52,309 bases of DNA from Clostridia bacterium (GTDB lineage: Bacteria > Bacillota > Clostridia > Oscillospirales > Acutalibacteraceae), in the NCBI GenBank assembly GCA_017443405.1, contig JAFRXS010000189.1, forward strand, positions 1 to 52,309. The letters run 5' to 3'. A program made the position numbers and the translations under genes. The notes under the pieces are model-generated. The model was not told the DNA's origin, did no database searches, and saw nothing but the letters and a program-made list of their open reading frames with translations. Of this stretch, positions 7,680 to 17,034 are shown one piece after another. Position 1 is the first letter of the stretch. Each line of letters begins with the position of its first letter.

Positions 7680-8444
7680 ATGGACAGTACGTTTTTTCCT
7701 AAAATAATAGCGCACCGCGGCGCGAACAGGCTCGCTCCGCAGAACACGATGCCGGCTTTCGAAACGGCGGTGAATATGGGCGTGGACGGCTTCGAGACCG
7801 ACGTCCACCTCACCTCCGACGGCGAGATCGTGCTCTGCCACAACTACACGATAGACGAAACGAGCGACGGCAGCGGCAGGATAGAGGATATGACCCTCGC
7901 CGAGCTGAAGGAGCACGACTTCGGCTCCTATTTCTCGCCGGATTTCGCGGGCACGCGCATCCCGACGCTCGCGGAGTTCCTTGAATTCTGCGCCGACCGC
8001 CGGGATAAGATAAATATCATCAATATCGAGATCAAGCCCCCGCTTGACAAGGAGACGGGCATAGCCGCCGCGACTGTCGAGGCCGTCAAGAGGTTCGGTC
8101 TGTTCGACGAGCTGCTTATCTCGAGCTTCGACCATCAGGTGCTGCTCGACTGCAAGGCGTGCGACCCGGCTTGCCGCACGGGCTATCTCTACCCGACGAC
8201 GCAGCCGATAAGGGGGCAGAGCCCCGTGCCCACGCTGGCGGCGGTCAAGCGCACCGGCTGCGACGCCGTCCACCCGATAAGCATGCTCGTGAACAGGGCG
8301 TATATCGAAAGGATGCATAAAAACGGCCTTGCCGTGAACGTCTGGACGGTCAACGACGGCAAAGCCATAATGGATCTTACGGAATGGGGCGCGGACGGCA
8401 TCATCTCCGACATGCCCGACAAGGTCAATCTTTATAAGCAGTAA
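7680..8444 (+). CDS. Glycerophosphodiester phosphodiesterase
   Basis: Hydrolyses glycerophosphodiesters to glycerol 3-phosphate and an alcohol. The 254-residue protein has the GDPD signature: IAHRGANRLAPQNT near the start, GFETDVHLTSDGEIVLCHN with the Glu-x-Asp metal pair and the second catalytic His, INIEIKP, and the terminal VNVWTVND segment. The usual PENT of the first motif reads PQNT here, a non-conservative change at a conserved Glu. It has no signal peptide, so it should act on material brought in by the neighbouring transporter. The start is ATG 7680, preceded by AGGTGA; GTG 7674 overlaps the transporter stop and is less likely. Confidence 0.9.
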   Translation: MDSTFFPKIIAHRGANRLAPQNTMPAFETAVNMGVDGFETDVHLTSDGEIVLCHNYTIDETSDGSGRIEDMTLAELKEHDFGSYFSPDFAGTRIPTLAEFLEFCADRRDKINIINIEIKPPLDKETGIAAATVEAVKRFGLFDELLISSFDHQVLLDCKACDPACRTGYLYPTTQPIRGQSPVPTLAAVKRTGCDAVHPISMLVNRAYIERMHKNGLAVNVWTVNDGKAIMDLTEWGADGIISDMPDKVNLYKQ

Positions 8445-8447
8445 ACG

Positions 8448-9470
8448 TCAGGAGATGAACATCGCGTCGCCGAACGAGAAAAATCTGTACCTCTCCTTTA
8501 CCGCCTCTTTATAGGCGTTCAGGGTGTTCTCCCTGCCGCAGAACGCGGAAACGAGCATTATCAGAGTGCTTTCGGGCAGGTGGAAATTCGTTTCGAGGGC
8601 GTCGACGCATCTGAACTCATACCCCGGATAGATGAATATGCCGGTCCATTCGCCGCAGGGCCTGACGAAGCCGTTTTCGTCCGCCGCGGATTCGAGCGTG
8701 CGGCAGCTCGTCGTGCCGACGGAAACGATCCTTCCGCCGGCTTTTTTAGTGGAGTTTATCACTTCGGCGGCTTCGGGGCTTATGCGGTAATACTCGCGGT
8801 GCATCACGTGGTCCTCGATCCTCTCGGTCTTGACCGGACGGAACGTGCCTATGCCGACGTTGAGCGTCACGAACGTCTCCTTTACGCCCTTCGCCCTTAT
8901 CTTTTCGAGCAGCTCGGGCGTGAAGTGCAGACCCGCCGTCGGCGCGGCGGCGGAGCCCGGGTCGCGGGCGTAGACGGTGTTGTAGCGCGAGGGGTCGTCC
9001 GGGGTTTTGGTTATGTAGTGCGGCAGAGGCATCTCGCCGATGCGGTCAAGGACCTCCAGAAGGCGCCCGTCGTGCCTGAAGCGCACGACCCTGTTGCCGT
9101 TTTCGAGCACCTGCTCGACCGTGCCGGTCATCTCGCCCGAAAAGTCGAACTCGTCCCCCTCGTGCGCGCGCCTGCCGGGACCGGTTATGCATTCCCACAG
9201 GTCCTCCTCGCGGCAGTTGAGCAGCAAAAACTCGACCTTCGCGCCGGTGGGTATCTTCACGCCGTAGATCCTCGCGGGGATGACCTTGGTGTCGTTCATC
9301 ACGAGGCAGTCGCCCTCGCGCAGGCGGTCGGCTATGTCGTAAAAGCGCTTATGCTCTATAGCGCCCGTGCGCCTGTCGAGCAGCAGCAGCCGCGAGCAGT
9401 CGCGACGCTCGGCGGGGCTCTGCGCGATCAGTTCCTCGGGAAGATCGTAGTAAAAATCGGATTTGTTCAT
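8448..9470 (-). CDS. queA: S-adenosylmethionine:tRNA ribosyltransferase-isomerase QueA
   Basis: QueA moves the ribosyl part of SAM onto 7-aminomethyl-7-deazaguanine in tRNA, making epoxyqueuosine. The 340-residue length is normal. Visible family motifs are FYYDLPEELIAQSPAERRDCSRLLLLD at the N-terminus (quoted in part), the segment with NDTKVIPARIYG, GLHFTPELL, and HLPESTLIMLVSAF near the C-terminus. The start ATG 9470 follows AAGGAACG; the frame is open further upstream but not conserved-looking. It is transcribed away from asd through an overlapping promoter pair. tgt and queG are not in the window. Confidence 0.97.
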   Translation of the reverse strand: MNKSDFYYDLPEELIAQSPAERRDCSRLLLLDRRTGAIEHKRFYDIADRLREGDCLVMNDTKVIPARIYGVKIPTGAKVEFLLLNCREEDLWECITGPGRRAHEGDEFDFSGEMTGTVEQVLENGNRVVRFRHDGRLLEVLDRIGEMPLPHYITKTPDDPSRYNTVYARDPGSAAAPTAGLHFTPELLEKIRAKGVKETFVTLNVGIGTFRPVKTERIEDHVMHREYYRISPEAAEVINSTKKAGGRIVSVGTTSCRTLESAADENGFVRPCGEWTGIFIYPGYEFRCVDALETNFHLPESTLIMLVSAFCGRENTLNAYKEAVKERYRFFSFGDAMFIS

Positions 9471-9491
9471 GATACGTTCCTTAAAAATCAT

Positions 9492-9520
9492 TTGACATAT
9501 CGGCACGATAATGTTATTAT
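9492..9520 (+). promoter_or_regulatory. Promoter of asd-dapA-dapB
   Basis: TTGACA (9492-9497), 17-base spacer, TATTAT (9515-9520), about 84 bases before the asd ATG. Its -10 box overlaps the -10 box of the divergent queA promoter. Confidence 0.7.
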
Positions 9521-9545
9521 ATGACGATATTTGAAATATTCGCAA
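9516..9545 (-). promoter_or_regulatory. Promoter of queA, overlapping the asd promoter
   Basis: Minus strand TTGCGA (9545-9540), 18-base spacer, TATAAT (9521-9516). The two -10 boxes share five bases, so polymerase cannot occupy both promoters at once. Confidence 0.55.
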
Positions 9546-9603
9546 AATACGGAAGTATCATACTACTTTGATCTTCAAAAATCAACTGCGGGGCGGTAAT
9601 ATT

Positions 9604-10689
9604 ATGAAGAACTCTTACAAAGTCGGCATCATCGGCGCGACCGGCATGGTCGGTCAGCGTTTCGCGACCATCCTTTCGGAGCATCCCTGGTTCAACGTGA
9701 CGGTCCTCGCCGCCAGCGGCAGGTCCGCCGGCAAGACCTACGCCGAAGCGGTCGGCGCGCGCTGGAAGCTCTCGGCTCCGATGCCCGAAAAGCTGAAGGA
9801 TATCGTCATACTCGACGCTCAGAACGATATTGAAAAGATCGCCGCCGCAGTCGACTTCGTTTTCTGCGCGGTCGATATGCCCAAGGACGAGATAAGAGCG
9901 CTCGAGGAGAAGTACGCCCGCGCCGAGGTGCCCGTAGTTTCCAACAACAGCGCGCACCGCTTCACGCCCGACGTCCCGATGATAATCCCCGAGATAAATC
10001 CGGAGCATCTGGAGATAATCCCCGCTCAGCGCGCAAGGCTCGGGACGAAGCGCGGCTTCATCGCCGTCAAGTCCAACTGCTCGCTTCAGAGCTACGTCCC
10101 CGCGCTCTACGTCCTCGATAAGCAGTTCGGCGTCAAGGACGTTCTTGTCTGCACCTATCAGGCGATCTCCGGCGCCGGCAGGACGTTTGAGACGATGCCC
10201 GAGATAATCGACAATATCATCCCCTATATCGGCGGCGAAGAGGAAAAATCCGAAAAAGAGCCGCTCAAGATCTGGGGCAAGATCGAGGACGGAAAGATCG
10301 TCCCCGCCTGTGCGCCCTCCTTCACCGCGCAGTGCATAAGGGTGCCGGTGAGCGACGGCCACCTCGCGGCGGTCTTCGTGAGATTCGAGAAGAAGCCGAC
10401 CAAACAGGAGATACTCGATATCTGGGCGAACTATTCCGCCAAGCCGCAGGAGCTGAAGCTCCCGCAGGCTCCCGAGCGATTCATCCATTATTTTGAAGAG
10501 GACAATATGCCGCAGACCAAGCTCGTCCGCGACATCGACAAGGGTATGGCGATCTCCTGCGGCAGGCTGCGCGAGGATACCCAGTACGACTGGAAGTTCA
10601 TCTGCGTTTCGCACAACACGCTCCGCGGAGCGGCGGGCGGCGCCGTAGAGCTCGCCGAGCTTCTCGCCGCGGAAGGTTATCTTGACTGA
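9604..10689 (+). CDS. asd: Aspartate-semialdehyde dehydrogenase
   Basis: Reduces aspartyl phosphate to aspartate semialdehyde, the branch point to lysine/diaminopimelate, threonine and methionine. The 361-residue protein has the NADP-binding GIIGATGMVGQRF, SNNSAHR, and the catalytic-cysteine motif KSNCSLQ; its length and sequence fit the long (archaeal/fungal-like) class common in Clostridia. I start at ATG 9604, where homology begins, with GGGGCGGT upstream; the frame runs 12 codons further up. It is the first gene of asd-dapA-dapB. Confidence 0.95.
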   Translation: MKNSYKVGIIGATGMVGQRFATILSEHPWFNVTVLAASGRSAGKTYAEAVGARWKLSAPMPEKLKDIVILDAQNDIEKIAAAVDFVFCAVDMPKDEIRALEEKYARAEVPVVSNNSAHRFTPDVPMIIPEINPEHLEIIPAQRARLGTKRGFIAVKSNCSLQSYVPALYVLDKQFGVKDVLVCTYQAISGAGRTFETMPEIIDNIIPYIGGEEEKSEKEPLKIWGKIEDGKIVPACAPSFTAQCIRVPVSDGHLAAVFVRFEKKPTKQEILDIWANYSAKPQELKLPQAPERFIHYFEEDNMPQTKLVRDIDKGMAISCGRLREDTQYDWKFICVSHNTLRGAAGGAVELAELLAAEGYLD

Positions 10690-10730
10690 TCACGCGTTTC
10701 AACGATTTTTGACTGAAAGGACGGACGAAA

Positions 10731-11624
10731 ATGAAAACTCCGATCTTCACCGGCTCGTGCATAGCCATCATCACACCGTTCAAGGACGGCGGCAGAAAGA
10801 TAGACTACGATAAATTCGAGAAGATCATAAACTATCAGATAGAGCACAAGACCGACGCCATCTGCGTCTGCGGCACCACGGGCGAGGCTCCGACGCTCAC
10901 CGACCCGGAGCATATCTCCGCCGTGCGCTTCTGCTGCGAGGTCGTCGGCGGGCGCATCCCCGTCATCGCCGGCACCGGCTCCAACGACACCGCCCACGCC
11001 GTCATGCTCTCGAACGAGGTCGAAAAGTGCGGCGCCGACGCGCTCCTTCTCGTAACGCCCTACTACAACAAGACCTCGCAGGAGGGGCTTATCAAGCACT
11101 ATTATCACATCGCCGACAACGTAAATCTCCCGATGGTCCTTTATAACGTCCCCTCCCGTACCGGCGTCAACATCCAGCCCGAGACCTATCTTGAGCTGTC
11201 GAAGCATCCGCGCATCAACGCCGTCAAGGAAGCCAACGGCGATATCTCGTCCGTAGCCAAGACCCGCGCTCTGTGCGGCGACGAGCTCGTCATGTACTCA
11301 GGCAACGACGATCAGATCTTCCCGATCACCGCTTACGGCGGCAAGGGCGTCATCTCGGTGCTGTCGCACGTCGCCCCCGAGGTCGCGCACGACATAGCCG
11401 CCCTCGCCGTCGCGGGCGAATACGAAAAGTCCCGCGCGATGCAGCTCGAGTGGCTCGATCTGTGCAACGCCCTGTTCTGCGACGTCAACCCCATCCCCGT
11501 CAAGGCGGCGATGAACCTCATGGGCTGGGACGTCGGCGACTGCCGTCTGCCTCTGCCGAGACTCAGCGACGCGAAGACGGAATTCCTCGCCTCCGTCATG
11601 AGAAAGCACGGGCTGATAGCATGA
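10731..11624 (+). CDS. dapA: 4-hydroxy-tetrahydrodipicolinate synthase
   Basis: Condenses pyruvate and aspartate semialdehyde, the first committed step to diaminopimelate and lysine. In 297 residues: FTGSCIAIITPF start, CGTTGEAPTL, the tyrosine motif LYNVPSRTG, and the Schiff-base lysine in INAVKEANGD. AAAGGACGG precedes the ATG. It follows asd by 41 bases, and its stop overlaps the dapB start by four bases (ATGA). Confidence 0.97.
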   Translation: MKTPIFTGSCIAIITPFKDGGRKIDYDKFEKIINYQIEHKTDAICVCGTTGEAPTLTDPEHISAVRFCCEVVGGRIPVIAGTGSNDTAHAVMLSNEVEKCGADALLLVTPYYNKTSQEGLIKHYYHIADNVNLPMVLYNVPSRTGVNIQPETYLELSKHPRINAVKEANGDISSVAKTRALCGDELVMYSGNDDQIFPITAYGGKGVISVLSHVAPEVAHDIAALAVAGEYEKSRAMQLEWLDLCNALFCDVNPIPVKAAMNLMGWDVGDCRLPLPRLSDAKTEFLASVMRKHGLIA

Positions 11625-12367
11625 ATATAATAGTCAACGGCTGCTTCGGCAAGCTCGGCTCGGCGGTCCGCCGCGTGATAGCGGACGACGCCGGCAGCGT
11701 CCTCGTCGCTGGCGTCGACCTCGTCGACGCTCCGGCTGATTTCCCCGTTTACAACGCCATCTCCGGCGTGCGCGAAAAGGCGGACGCGGTGATAGACTGC
11801 TCCGGCGCTCCGGCTCTGACCGCCGTCCTCGAGTACGCGGTCAAAACCAATACCCCCGCCGTGCTTTGCGCCACGGGCTATTCCGACGCCCAGCAGAAGC
11901 AGATAGACGAGGCGGCGCGCCGCGTGCAGATAGTCTGCTCGTCAAATATGTCCGTCGGCATCAACCTGCTCTGCGAGCTCGCGAAGACCTGCGCCCGCGT
12001 ACTCGGCGGAAGCTTTGACGTCGAGATAGTCGAGGCGCACCACAACCAGAAGCTCGACGCTCCCTCCGGCACCGCGGTGATGCTCGCGGACGCCGTGAAG
12101 CAGGGGCTCGACTACGAAGCCGAGCTCGTCTACGACCGCCACAGCCGCCGTGAAAAGCGCGGCGAGCACGAGATCGGCATGAGTTCGATCCGCGGCGGGA
12201 CCATCGTCGGCGAGCACGAGATCATCTTCGCCGGCAGAGACGAGGTCGTAAAGCTCTCCCACTCGGCGTTCTCCAAGGAGGTCTTCGCCGCCGGCGCGCT
12301 CAACGCCGCGAAATTCGCGGTTTCGGTAAAGCCGGGCAGATACTCGATGAAGGACGTTATCGGGTAA
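11621..12367 (+). CDS. dapB: 4-hydroxy-tetrahydrodipicolinate reductase
   Basis: Reduces the DapA product with NAD(P)H. The 248-residue protein has the N-terminal nucleotide-binding IIVNGCFGKLG, the EIVEAHHNQKLDAPSGTA substrate motif and GEHEIIFAG. The start is the ATG that overlaps the dapA stop; longer upstream openings are in the wrong context. It is the last gene of the lysine operon and is followed by a strong terminator. Confidence 0.96.
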   Translation: MNIIVNGCFGKLGSAVRRVIADDAGSVLVAGVDLVDAPADFPVYNAISGVREKADAVIDCSGAPALTAVLEYAVKTNTPAVLCATGYSDAQQKQIDEAARRVQIVCSSNMSVGINLLCELAKTCARVLGGSFDVEIVEAHHNQKLDAPSGTAVMLADAVKQGLDYEAELVYDRHSRREKRGEHEIGMSSIRGGTIVGEHEIIFAGRDEVVKLSHSAFSKEVFAAGALNAAKFAVSVKPGRYSMKDVIG

Positions 12368-12440
12368 AACCGGGGCGCCGGCGCGCTCTCACTCGCATCG
12401 AAAACGACGCCCCGCCCGGCGGGCCCGGCGCGTAAATATC

Positions 12441-12468
12441 AAACCTTTCCTTCGGGAAAGGTTTTTTT
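12441..12468 (+). terminator. Rho-independent terminator after dapB
   Basis: Stem AACCTTTCC / GGAAAGGTT closed by a TTCG loop and followed by a T run. The 70 bases before it are very GC-rich and also have self-complementary segments (CGGGGCG with CGCCCCG). No other feature is seen in the gap 12368-12572. Confidence 0.9.
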
Positions 12469-12572
12469 GCGTTTTTTTGCGTCAGGCGATTTGCGGCATC
12501 TGCGCCGATTGTTGTGTTTTTGTGTCATATGGGTTAATTTTTGTTCATTATTCTGTTACGGATTATAGCGCC

Positions 12573-12601
12573 TTGAAATAGGCTTGTATAACAGGTATAC
12601 T
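12573..12601 (+). promoter_or_regulatory. Promoter of the large surface protein gene
   Basis: TTGAAA (12573-12578), 17-base spacer, TATACT (12596-12601). The leader of about 57 bases ends in GAAAGGAG before ATG 12665. Confidence 0.7.
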
Positions 12602-12664
12602 GCTAATAAAGCACAATAGGATTTATCTATTATTATTCGTTTTCGAACGAAAGGAGCAGATATA

Positions 12665-15600
12665 ATGAAATCAAACGGAAAAAAGGCGCTTGCTTACTTC
12701 CTGAGCGTCCTCATGGTCCTGACGGCTCTGCCGCTGCTCGCGCTTCCCAAGGCGGAAGCGGCGAGTTCTGGCTCCTACAAAGTCAAAGTCTGGTGCGTTG
12801 CCGACAACGGCTGGAAAAACGACAAAATGTGGGTTGAGCTGTACCTTAAAAACGATAACGGCACCGGCGCGTCCAGTTACAGGTATGAAGGTGACGGCGC
12901 CAGCTCCAGCGGCGATATCTACTATGAAGCTGATGATGATGACTGGAGCGACGGTCATACTATCTTCACGTGGGAACACGTTGTTCCCGGATTCCCGAGC
13001 AAAGTCGAATACATGGTCAAGCCCTGGTGGCTTACTGCGAGGGCGTCATGGAATATGTACATTGCTGTCTGGGATTACAGCACCGATTCATATGTTACCG
13101 TAGCGCAGCAGTATCAGACAGCTAATGACAATGATGAAGAGTATTTCGGCGATGGTAAGGAAAGCCCCGCTTGCTCTACCGATTCTGCTAACTATCCCTA
13201 TCCCAGTACGGACAATTCCTTGATAACCGGCGGGTCGGCAAGCTATACCGCAAAAGCGAACGGACTCGGCGCCCAGACAGCCACGCTGACTGCGACTATC
13301 AAAGACCAGTACGGCGTTGTTTGGGGCGGTTCCCCTACATGGTCGATAACCGGAACAGCGAACACCGGCGCGTCGGTGACCACATCCGCGAGCGACACTA
13401 CAACGCTTACTATCCCCGCCACGTCTGCCAATTCTGCAAAGACCACGGCGACTGTGACGGCGTCTCTAACCGCCAACGGCCACACCGCCGCGCCGACAAA
13501 GAGCATTACGATAACTCCCACGTATAAGATAAGCTTCAACGGCAACAGCGGAACGCTCAGCGGAACTCCGTCGGTCGGCTACGCTACGCAGACGAACACA
13601 AGCACGAGCAATAACGTCATAACATATACCGTTCCGGACAGCTATACGGCGACGAGGACCGGCTACACCATAATGGGCTGGAGCACCAATCCGAACGCAG
13701 CGGCTCCCTCGTCCTTCCAGAGCACGGTTTCCGGTCTCGGCTACAACGCCACGCTTTACCCGATCTGGAAGGCGAACACCAATACTTCGTATACCGTCAA
13801 CTACTGGCACCAGAAGGTCGGCGGCGGAACGGCGCAGAATTCGACGAACTTCGACAAGGTCTATACGACCACACCCACCGACGGCACGACCGCCGCGGGC
13901 AAGACGGTCACGCCAATTGCTTACGACGGCTTCCTGACTCCCGCCGCGCAGACGAAGACGATAGCCGCGGATGGCTCCACGGTATTCGATTTCTACTACA
14001 CCCGCAGGAGCTATACGCTCACGATCGACGCCAACGGCGGCAATTACGGTACCGCTTCCGTTACCAAGCAGTACGGCGATACCTGCGAGGTCGGCATACC
14101 GACCAGGTCGGGCTACACGTTCGACGGCTGGACGGTCAGCGCGGGCCTCGGCACGTGGTCCGCGAACGCCGACAAGAGCGGCACGTTCACCTTCGGCGCC
14201 TCCGGCGCGACGCTCAAGGCGCAGTGGCACGAGAACGCCAGCACGCTGACTCCGGTCCTCGGCGGCGGGACCTACACCGGCCCTTCCGGCTACAAGGCTC
14301 ACGGCACAGTTATTTCGCTCATCCCGAACCCGACGAGAACGGGCTACACCTTCGGCGGCTGGGTCCTTTCCTCCGCGGTGGACGGCAGCTCGTCGACGCA
14401 TAACGGCACGCTTTCCGGCAACGTTTCCGCCGGCTACACCTACACCTACGGCGAGGCGGACGGCGCGACCGATTACCTCATCGCGCAGTGGACCCCCAAC
14501 AAGTACCCCGTAACGTGGAAGAACTCCGCGGAAGCGGGCGGCGCGGTCATCAAGACCGAGGATTGGGACTATGACAGCGTTCCCGTATATTCCGGCGCTC
14601 TTCCCGAGAGAACTCCCGACGGCACTTATCACTACGTCTTCTCCGGCTGGGCTCCGGCGGGCGCGACGGTCACAACGAGCGGTCTGACGCTTACCGCGGT
14701 ATACAACCCCGTAGCTCATACTCCCTCCGACGAGATAATAGATTATTCCACCGTAGTGGCTTCGAACTGCGTTGACGCCGGTTCCTACGAAGTCTACAAG
14801 GCGTGCACGGTCTGCGGTACGGAGATACCCGGCAGCCGCAGGACGGTCGCGACCCCGGCCGACCCCGACGCGCATATCGCGGGCGAGCCGCAGATAACCG
14901 TCGTTAATCCGACGGCGACGAGCGTAGGTTACGTCCACGTCGAGGTCCGCTGCGTCGAGTGCGGCGAGGTCGTGTACAAGACTTACGCTCTCGGCACGGC
15001 TCCCGCCGGCGCGGACGAGGACTACGCCATTCCCGCTATCGACAACCTTGTCGACCTTACCGCCGAGGTCACCACTCCCGCCACCTGCGCCGCCCCCGGC
15101 GTCATCTCCGTTTACGTCCAGGCGGCTGTCGGCGCGCCTCAGACCTATACGTTCGAAATTCCCGTCCAGACCACCGTTCATCCGGCGGATAAGATCGTTA
15201 CCGATATCACCACCGATCCCGCGACCTGCTCCGCCGAGGGCACGGTCAGGACGTACTGCAGCCTCTGCAATACCGTGCTGTTCACGGGCACGCTTCCCAA
15301 GATACCGCACGCGAACGTTACCCAGACCATTGAGATAACCAAGGAGCCGACCTGCTCCGCGACCGGTCTCGCTACGGTCGTCACCGTCTGCGACGACTGC
15401 GGTGAAACGGTCTGCACCGAGACGGGCGTCGAGCTCGCGAAGATAGCCGGCAACCACTCCAACGCCGACGGCACCTCCGCGCTCACGGTCCGAAAGAGCG
15501 ACGCCTCCGTCGCCGCGACCTGCGCGATAGACGGCGAGGGAGTCGACGTCTACGAGGTCTACTGCCCGCTGTGCGATACGGTCGTCGTCGCGAACGCCTA

Positions 15601-16906
15601 CACTCAGACTCTCCCGAGGCTCCAGCACGCCGACATCGTAGCGACCGAGCATCGCGTCGAGCCGACCTGCACCGTCGCCGGTTCCGTATATTACACCTAC
15701 GCCTGCCGCGACTGCGGCGAGGTTTTCGCCACTACCGACACCGTCGTCCTCGCTCCTCTCGGACACGAAATGGGCGCTTGGGCGGACAGCGAAGACGGCA
15801 GCAACCACGTAAGGTCCTGCACGCGCGAGGGCTGTGATTATTCCGAGACCGCGGCGCATTCCTACGACGCGACGGTGATCCAGGACGCGACCTGCTCGCA
15901 GCCCGGCGTGACCCGCTACACCTGCGACGACTGCGGCTACACCTACGACGATACCGGCGTTATCGATCCGAACAACCACGCCGGCTACGGCGCCGTCGCG
16001 CTCGACGACGATCCCGCGAACGTCTACTGGACGCACAGGAACGCCCCGACCTGCGAGACGAACGGCTATTCCGGCGACTTTGTCTGCGCCGCCTGCCATC
16101 AGCTCATAGCCTCCGGCTTCTCTATCCCGGCTCTCGGCCACGACATGGGCGAGTGGACGGATAACCTCGACGGCACCCACACCGCCGCCTGCAAGCGCGA
16201 CGGCTGCGTCTTCGTCAAGACCGAGGAACACACCTGGAACTTCGGTTACTCCGATCATTACGGCCATATCGTCTACACCTGCACGAAGTGCGGCTGCCAG
16301 AAGACCGAGGACTACGCGGGCGACGAGATAACCGTCGGCTACGTCATCAACGAGGGCGTCGACACCTGCACCGCGGTCACCTCCTGGCGTTCCGACCGTC
16401 CGTTCACAACGACGCTCCGCGCTCTCGACGGCTATCATCTCGACAGCGAAACGCCCGTCAGAGTCTTCATCGGCGAGCGGGAGCTCCCGGGCGAGTACTT
16501 CACCGCGATATTCAGCGACGACCTCCGCATGCTTCAGATCACGGTCGCCGACGGTTCTCTCGTCATGGGCGACGTGATAGTCGAGGCTTCCGCAGAGGCG
16601 CACGTCGACAACGGCCACGCCTCCGTTACCGAGGCCTCCTGCGCGTCCGAGGGCTTCACGCAGCGCGAGTGCGCGGTCTGCGGTTACGTCTGGCGCGACA
16701 CTTACACGCCCGCCAAGGGCCATAACGACGCCGACGGCGACGGCAAGTGCGACGAATGCGGCGTCTATATGTCCACCGGCACGAACCACGACGAGGGCGA
16801 GTACGTCTGCTGGTGCGGCGAGGGCCACGCCAACAACATCATAGGCTGGTTCCAGTGCTTCTTCACGATGCTGCGCAGGTTCATCGCCGGCATCGCCGCG
16901 AGGTAA
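12665..16906 (+). CDS. Large secreted Cys-rich repeat protein with InlB-type repeats
   Basis: A 1413-residue exported protein. Residues 1-32 are a signal peptide ending near KAEAAS. About 200-275 resembles a bacterial Ig-like domain (ATLTATIKDQYG). About 285-690 holds at least four InlB B-repeat-like units, recognised by ANGG and RTGYTFGGW/RSGYTFDGW. From about 700 to 1370 run degenerate repeats of the form P-x-C-x(3)-G-x(4-6)-Y-x-C-x2-CG, giving about a dozen CxxC pairs. Near the end is a DADGDGKCDECG segment, then a hydrophobic, aromatic tail (GWFQCFFTMLRRFIAG). There is no LPXTG motif. Such proteins are thought to sit on the cell surface and bind host or polymer ligands; the ligand and the role of the CxxC units (metal or disulfide) are unknown. 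It stands alone between its own promoter and terminator. Confidence 0.85.
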   Translation: MKSNGKKALAYFLSVLMVLTALPLLALPKAEAASSGSYKVKVWCVADNGWKNDKMWVELYLKNDNGTGASSYRYEGDGASSSGDIYYEADDDDWSDGHTIFTWEHVVPGFPSKVEYMVKPWWLTARASWNMYIAVWDYSTDSYVTVAQQYQTANDNDEEYFGDGKESPACSTDSANYPYPSTDNSLITGGSASYTAKANGLGAQTATLTATIKDQYGVVWGGSPTWSITGTANTGASVTTSASDTTTLTIPATSANSAKTTATVTASLTANGHTAAPTKSITITPTYKISFNGNSGTLSGTPSVGYATQTNTSTSNNVITYTVPDSYTATRTGYTIMGWSTNPNAAAPSSFQSTVSGLGYNATLYPIWKANTNTSYTVNYWHQKVGGGTAQNSTNFDKVYTTTPTDGTTAAGKTVTPIAYDGFLTPAAQTKTIAADGSTVFDFYYTRRSYTLTIDANGGNYGTASVTKQYGDTCEVGIPTRSGYTFDGWTVSAGLGTWSANADKSGTFTFGASGATLKAQWHENASTLTPVLGGGTYTGPSGYKAHGTVISLIPNPTRTGYTFGGWVLSSAVDGSSSTHNGTLSGNVSAGYTYTYGEADGATDYLIAQWTPNKYPVTWKNSAEAGGAVIKTEDWDYDSVPVYSGALPERTPDGTYHYVFSGWAPAGATVTTSGLTLTAVYNPVAHTPSDEIIDYSTVVASNCVDAGSYEVYKACTVCGTEIPGSRRTVATPADPDAHIAGEPQITVVNPTATSVGYVHVEVRCVECGEVVYKTYALGTAPAGADEDYAIPAIDNLVDLTAEVTTPATCAAPGVISVYVQAAVGAPQTYTFEIPVQTTVHPADKIVTDITTDPATCSAEGTVRTYCSLCNTVLFTGTLPKIPHANVTQTIEITKEPTCSATGLATVVTVCDDCGETVCTETGVELAKIAGNHSNADGTSALTVRKSDASVAATCAIDGEGVDVYEVYCPLCDTVVVANAYTQTLPRLQHADIVATEHRVEPTCTVAGSVYYTYACRDCGEVFATTDTVVLAPLGHEMGAWADSEDGSNHVRSCTREGCDYSETAAHSYDATVIQDATCSQPGVTRYTCDDCGYTYDDTGVIDPNNHAGYGAVALDDDPANVYWTHRNAPTCETNGYSGDFVCAACHQLIASGFSIPALGHDMGEWTDNLDGTHTAACKRDGCVFVKTEEHTWNFGYSDHYGHIVYTCTKCGCQKTEDYAGDEITVGYVINEGVDTCTAVTSWRSDRPFTTTLRALDGYHLDSETPVRVFIGERELPGEYFTAIFSDDLRMLQITVADGSLVMGDVIVEASAEAHVDNGHASVTEASCASEGFTQRECAVCGYVWRDTYTPAKGHNDADGDGKCDECGVYMSTGTNHDEGEYVCWCGEGHANNIIGWFQCFFTMLRRFIAGIAAR

Positions 16907-16934
16907 CAGGCACAAAGGGCATTACCCGAATACG

Positions 16935-16970
16935 AATATCCGCCCGGTTCGCCGGGCGGATATTTCGTTT
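16935..16970 (+). terminator. Terminator after the surface protein gene
   Basis: A 12-bp stem, ATATCCGCCCGG with its complement (16936-16963), TTCG loop, then a T-rich tail. Confidence 0.85.
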
Positions 16971-17034
16971 TCTATGGACTTGACGGTTATTCTGTGATAT
17001 AAATTAATACAGAGATCTTTGGGAGGGTATCGCA

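Noticed and set aside
12368..12440. Possible structured RNA after dapB
   Set aside because: It is GC-rich and self-complementary, but has no known motif or promoter; more likely part of the operon's 3' end before the terminator.
13466..16915. Minus-strand open frame of 1149 codons across the surface protein gene
   Set aside because: It is a GC-driven shadow: composition is Val/Arg/Gly/Asp-rich without motifs, it has no ribosome site, and the plus-strand frame has a signal peptide and repeats.
16986..17010. Promoter for the 459-residue protein gene starting from TTGACG at 16980
   Set aside because: A matching -10 box is only found at 18-19 bases (TTAATA or TAATAC), which is weak; I left it out of the feature list.
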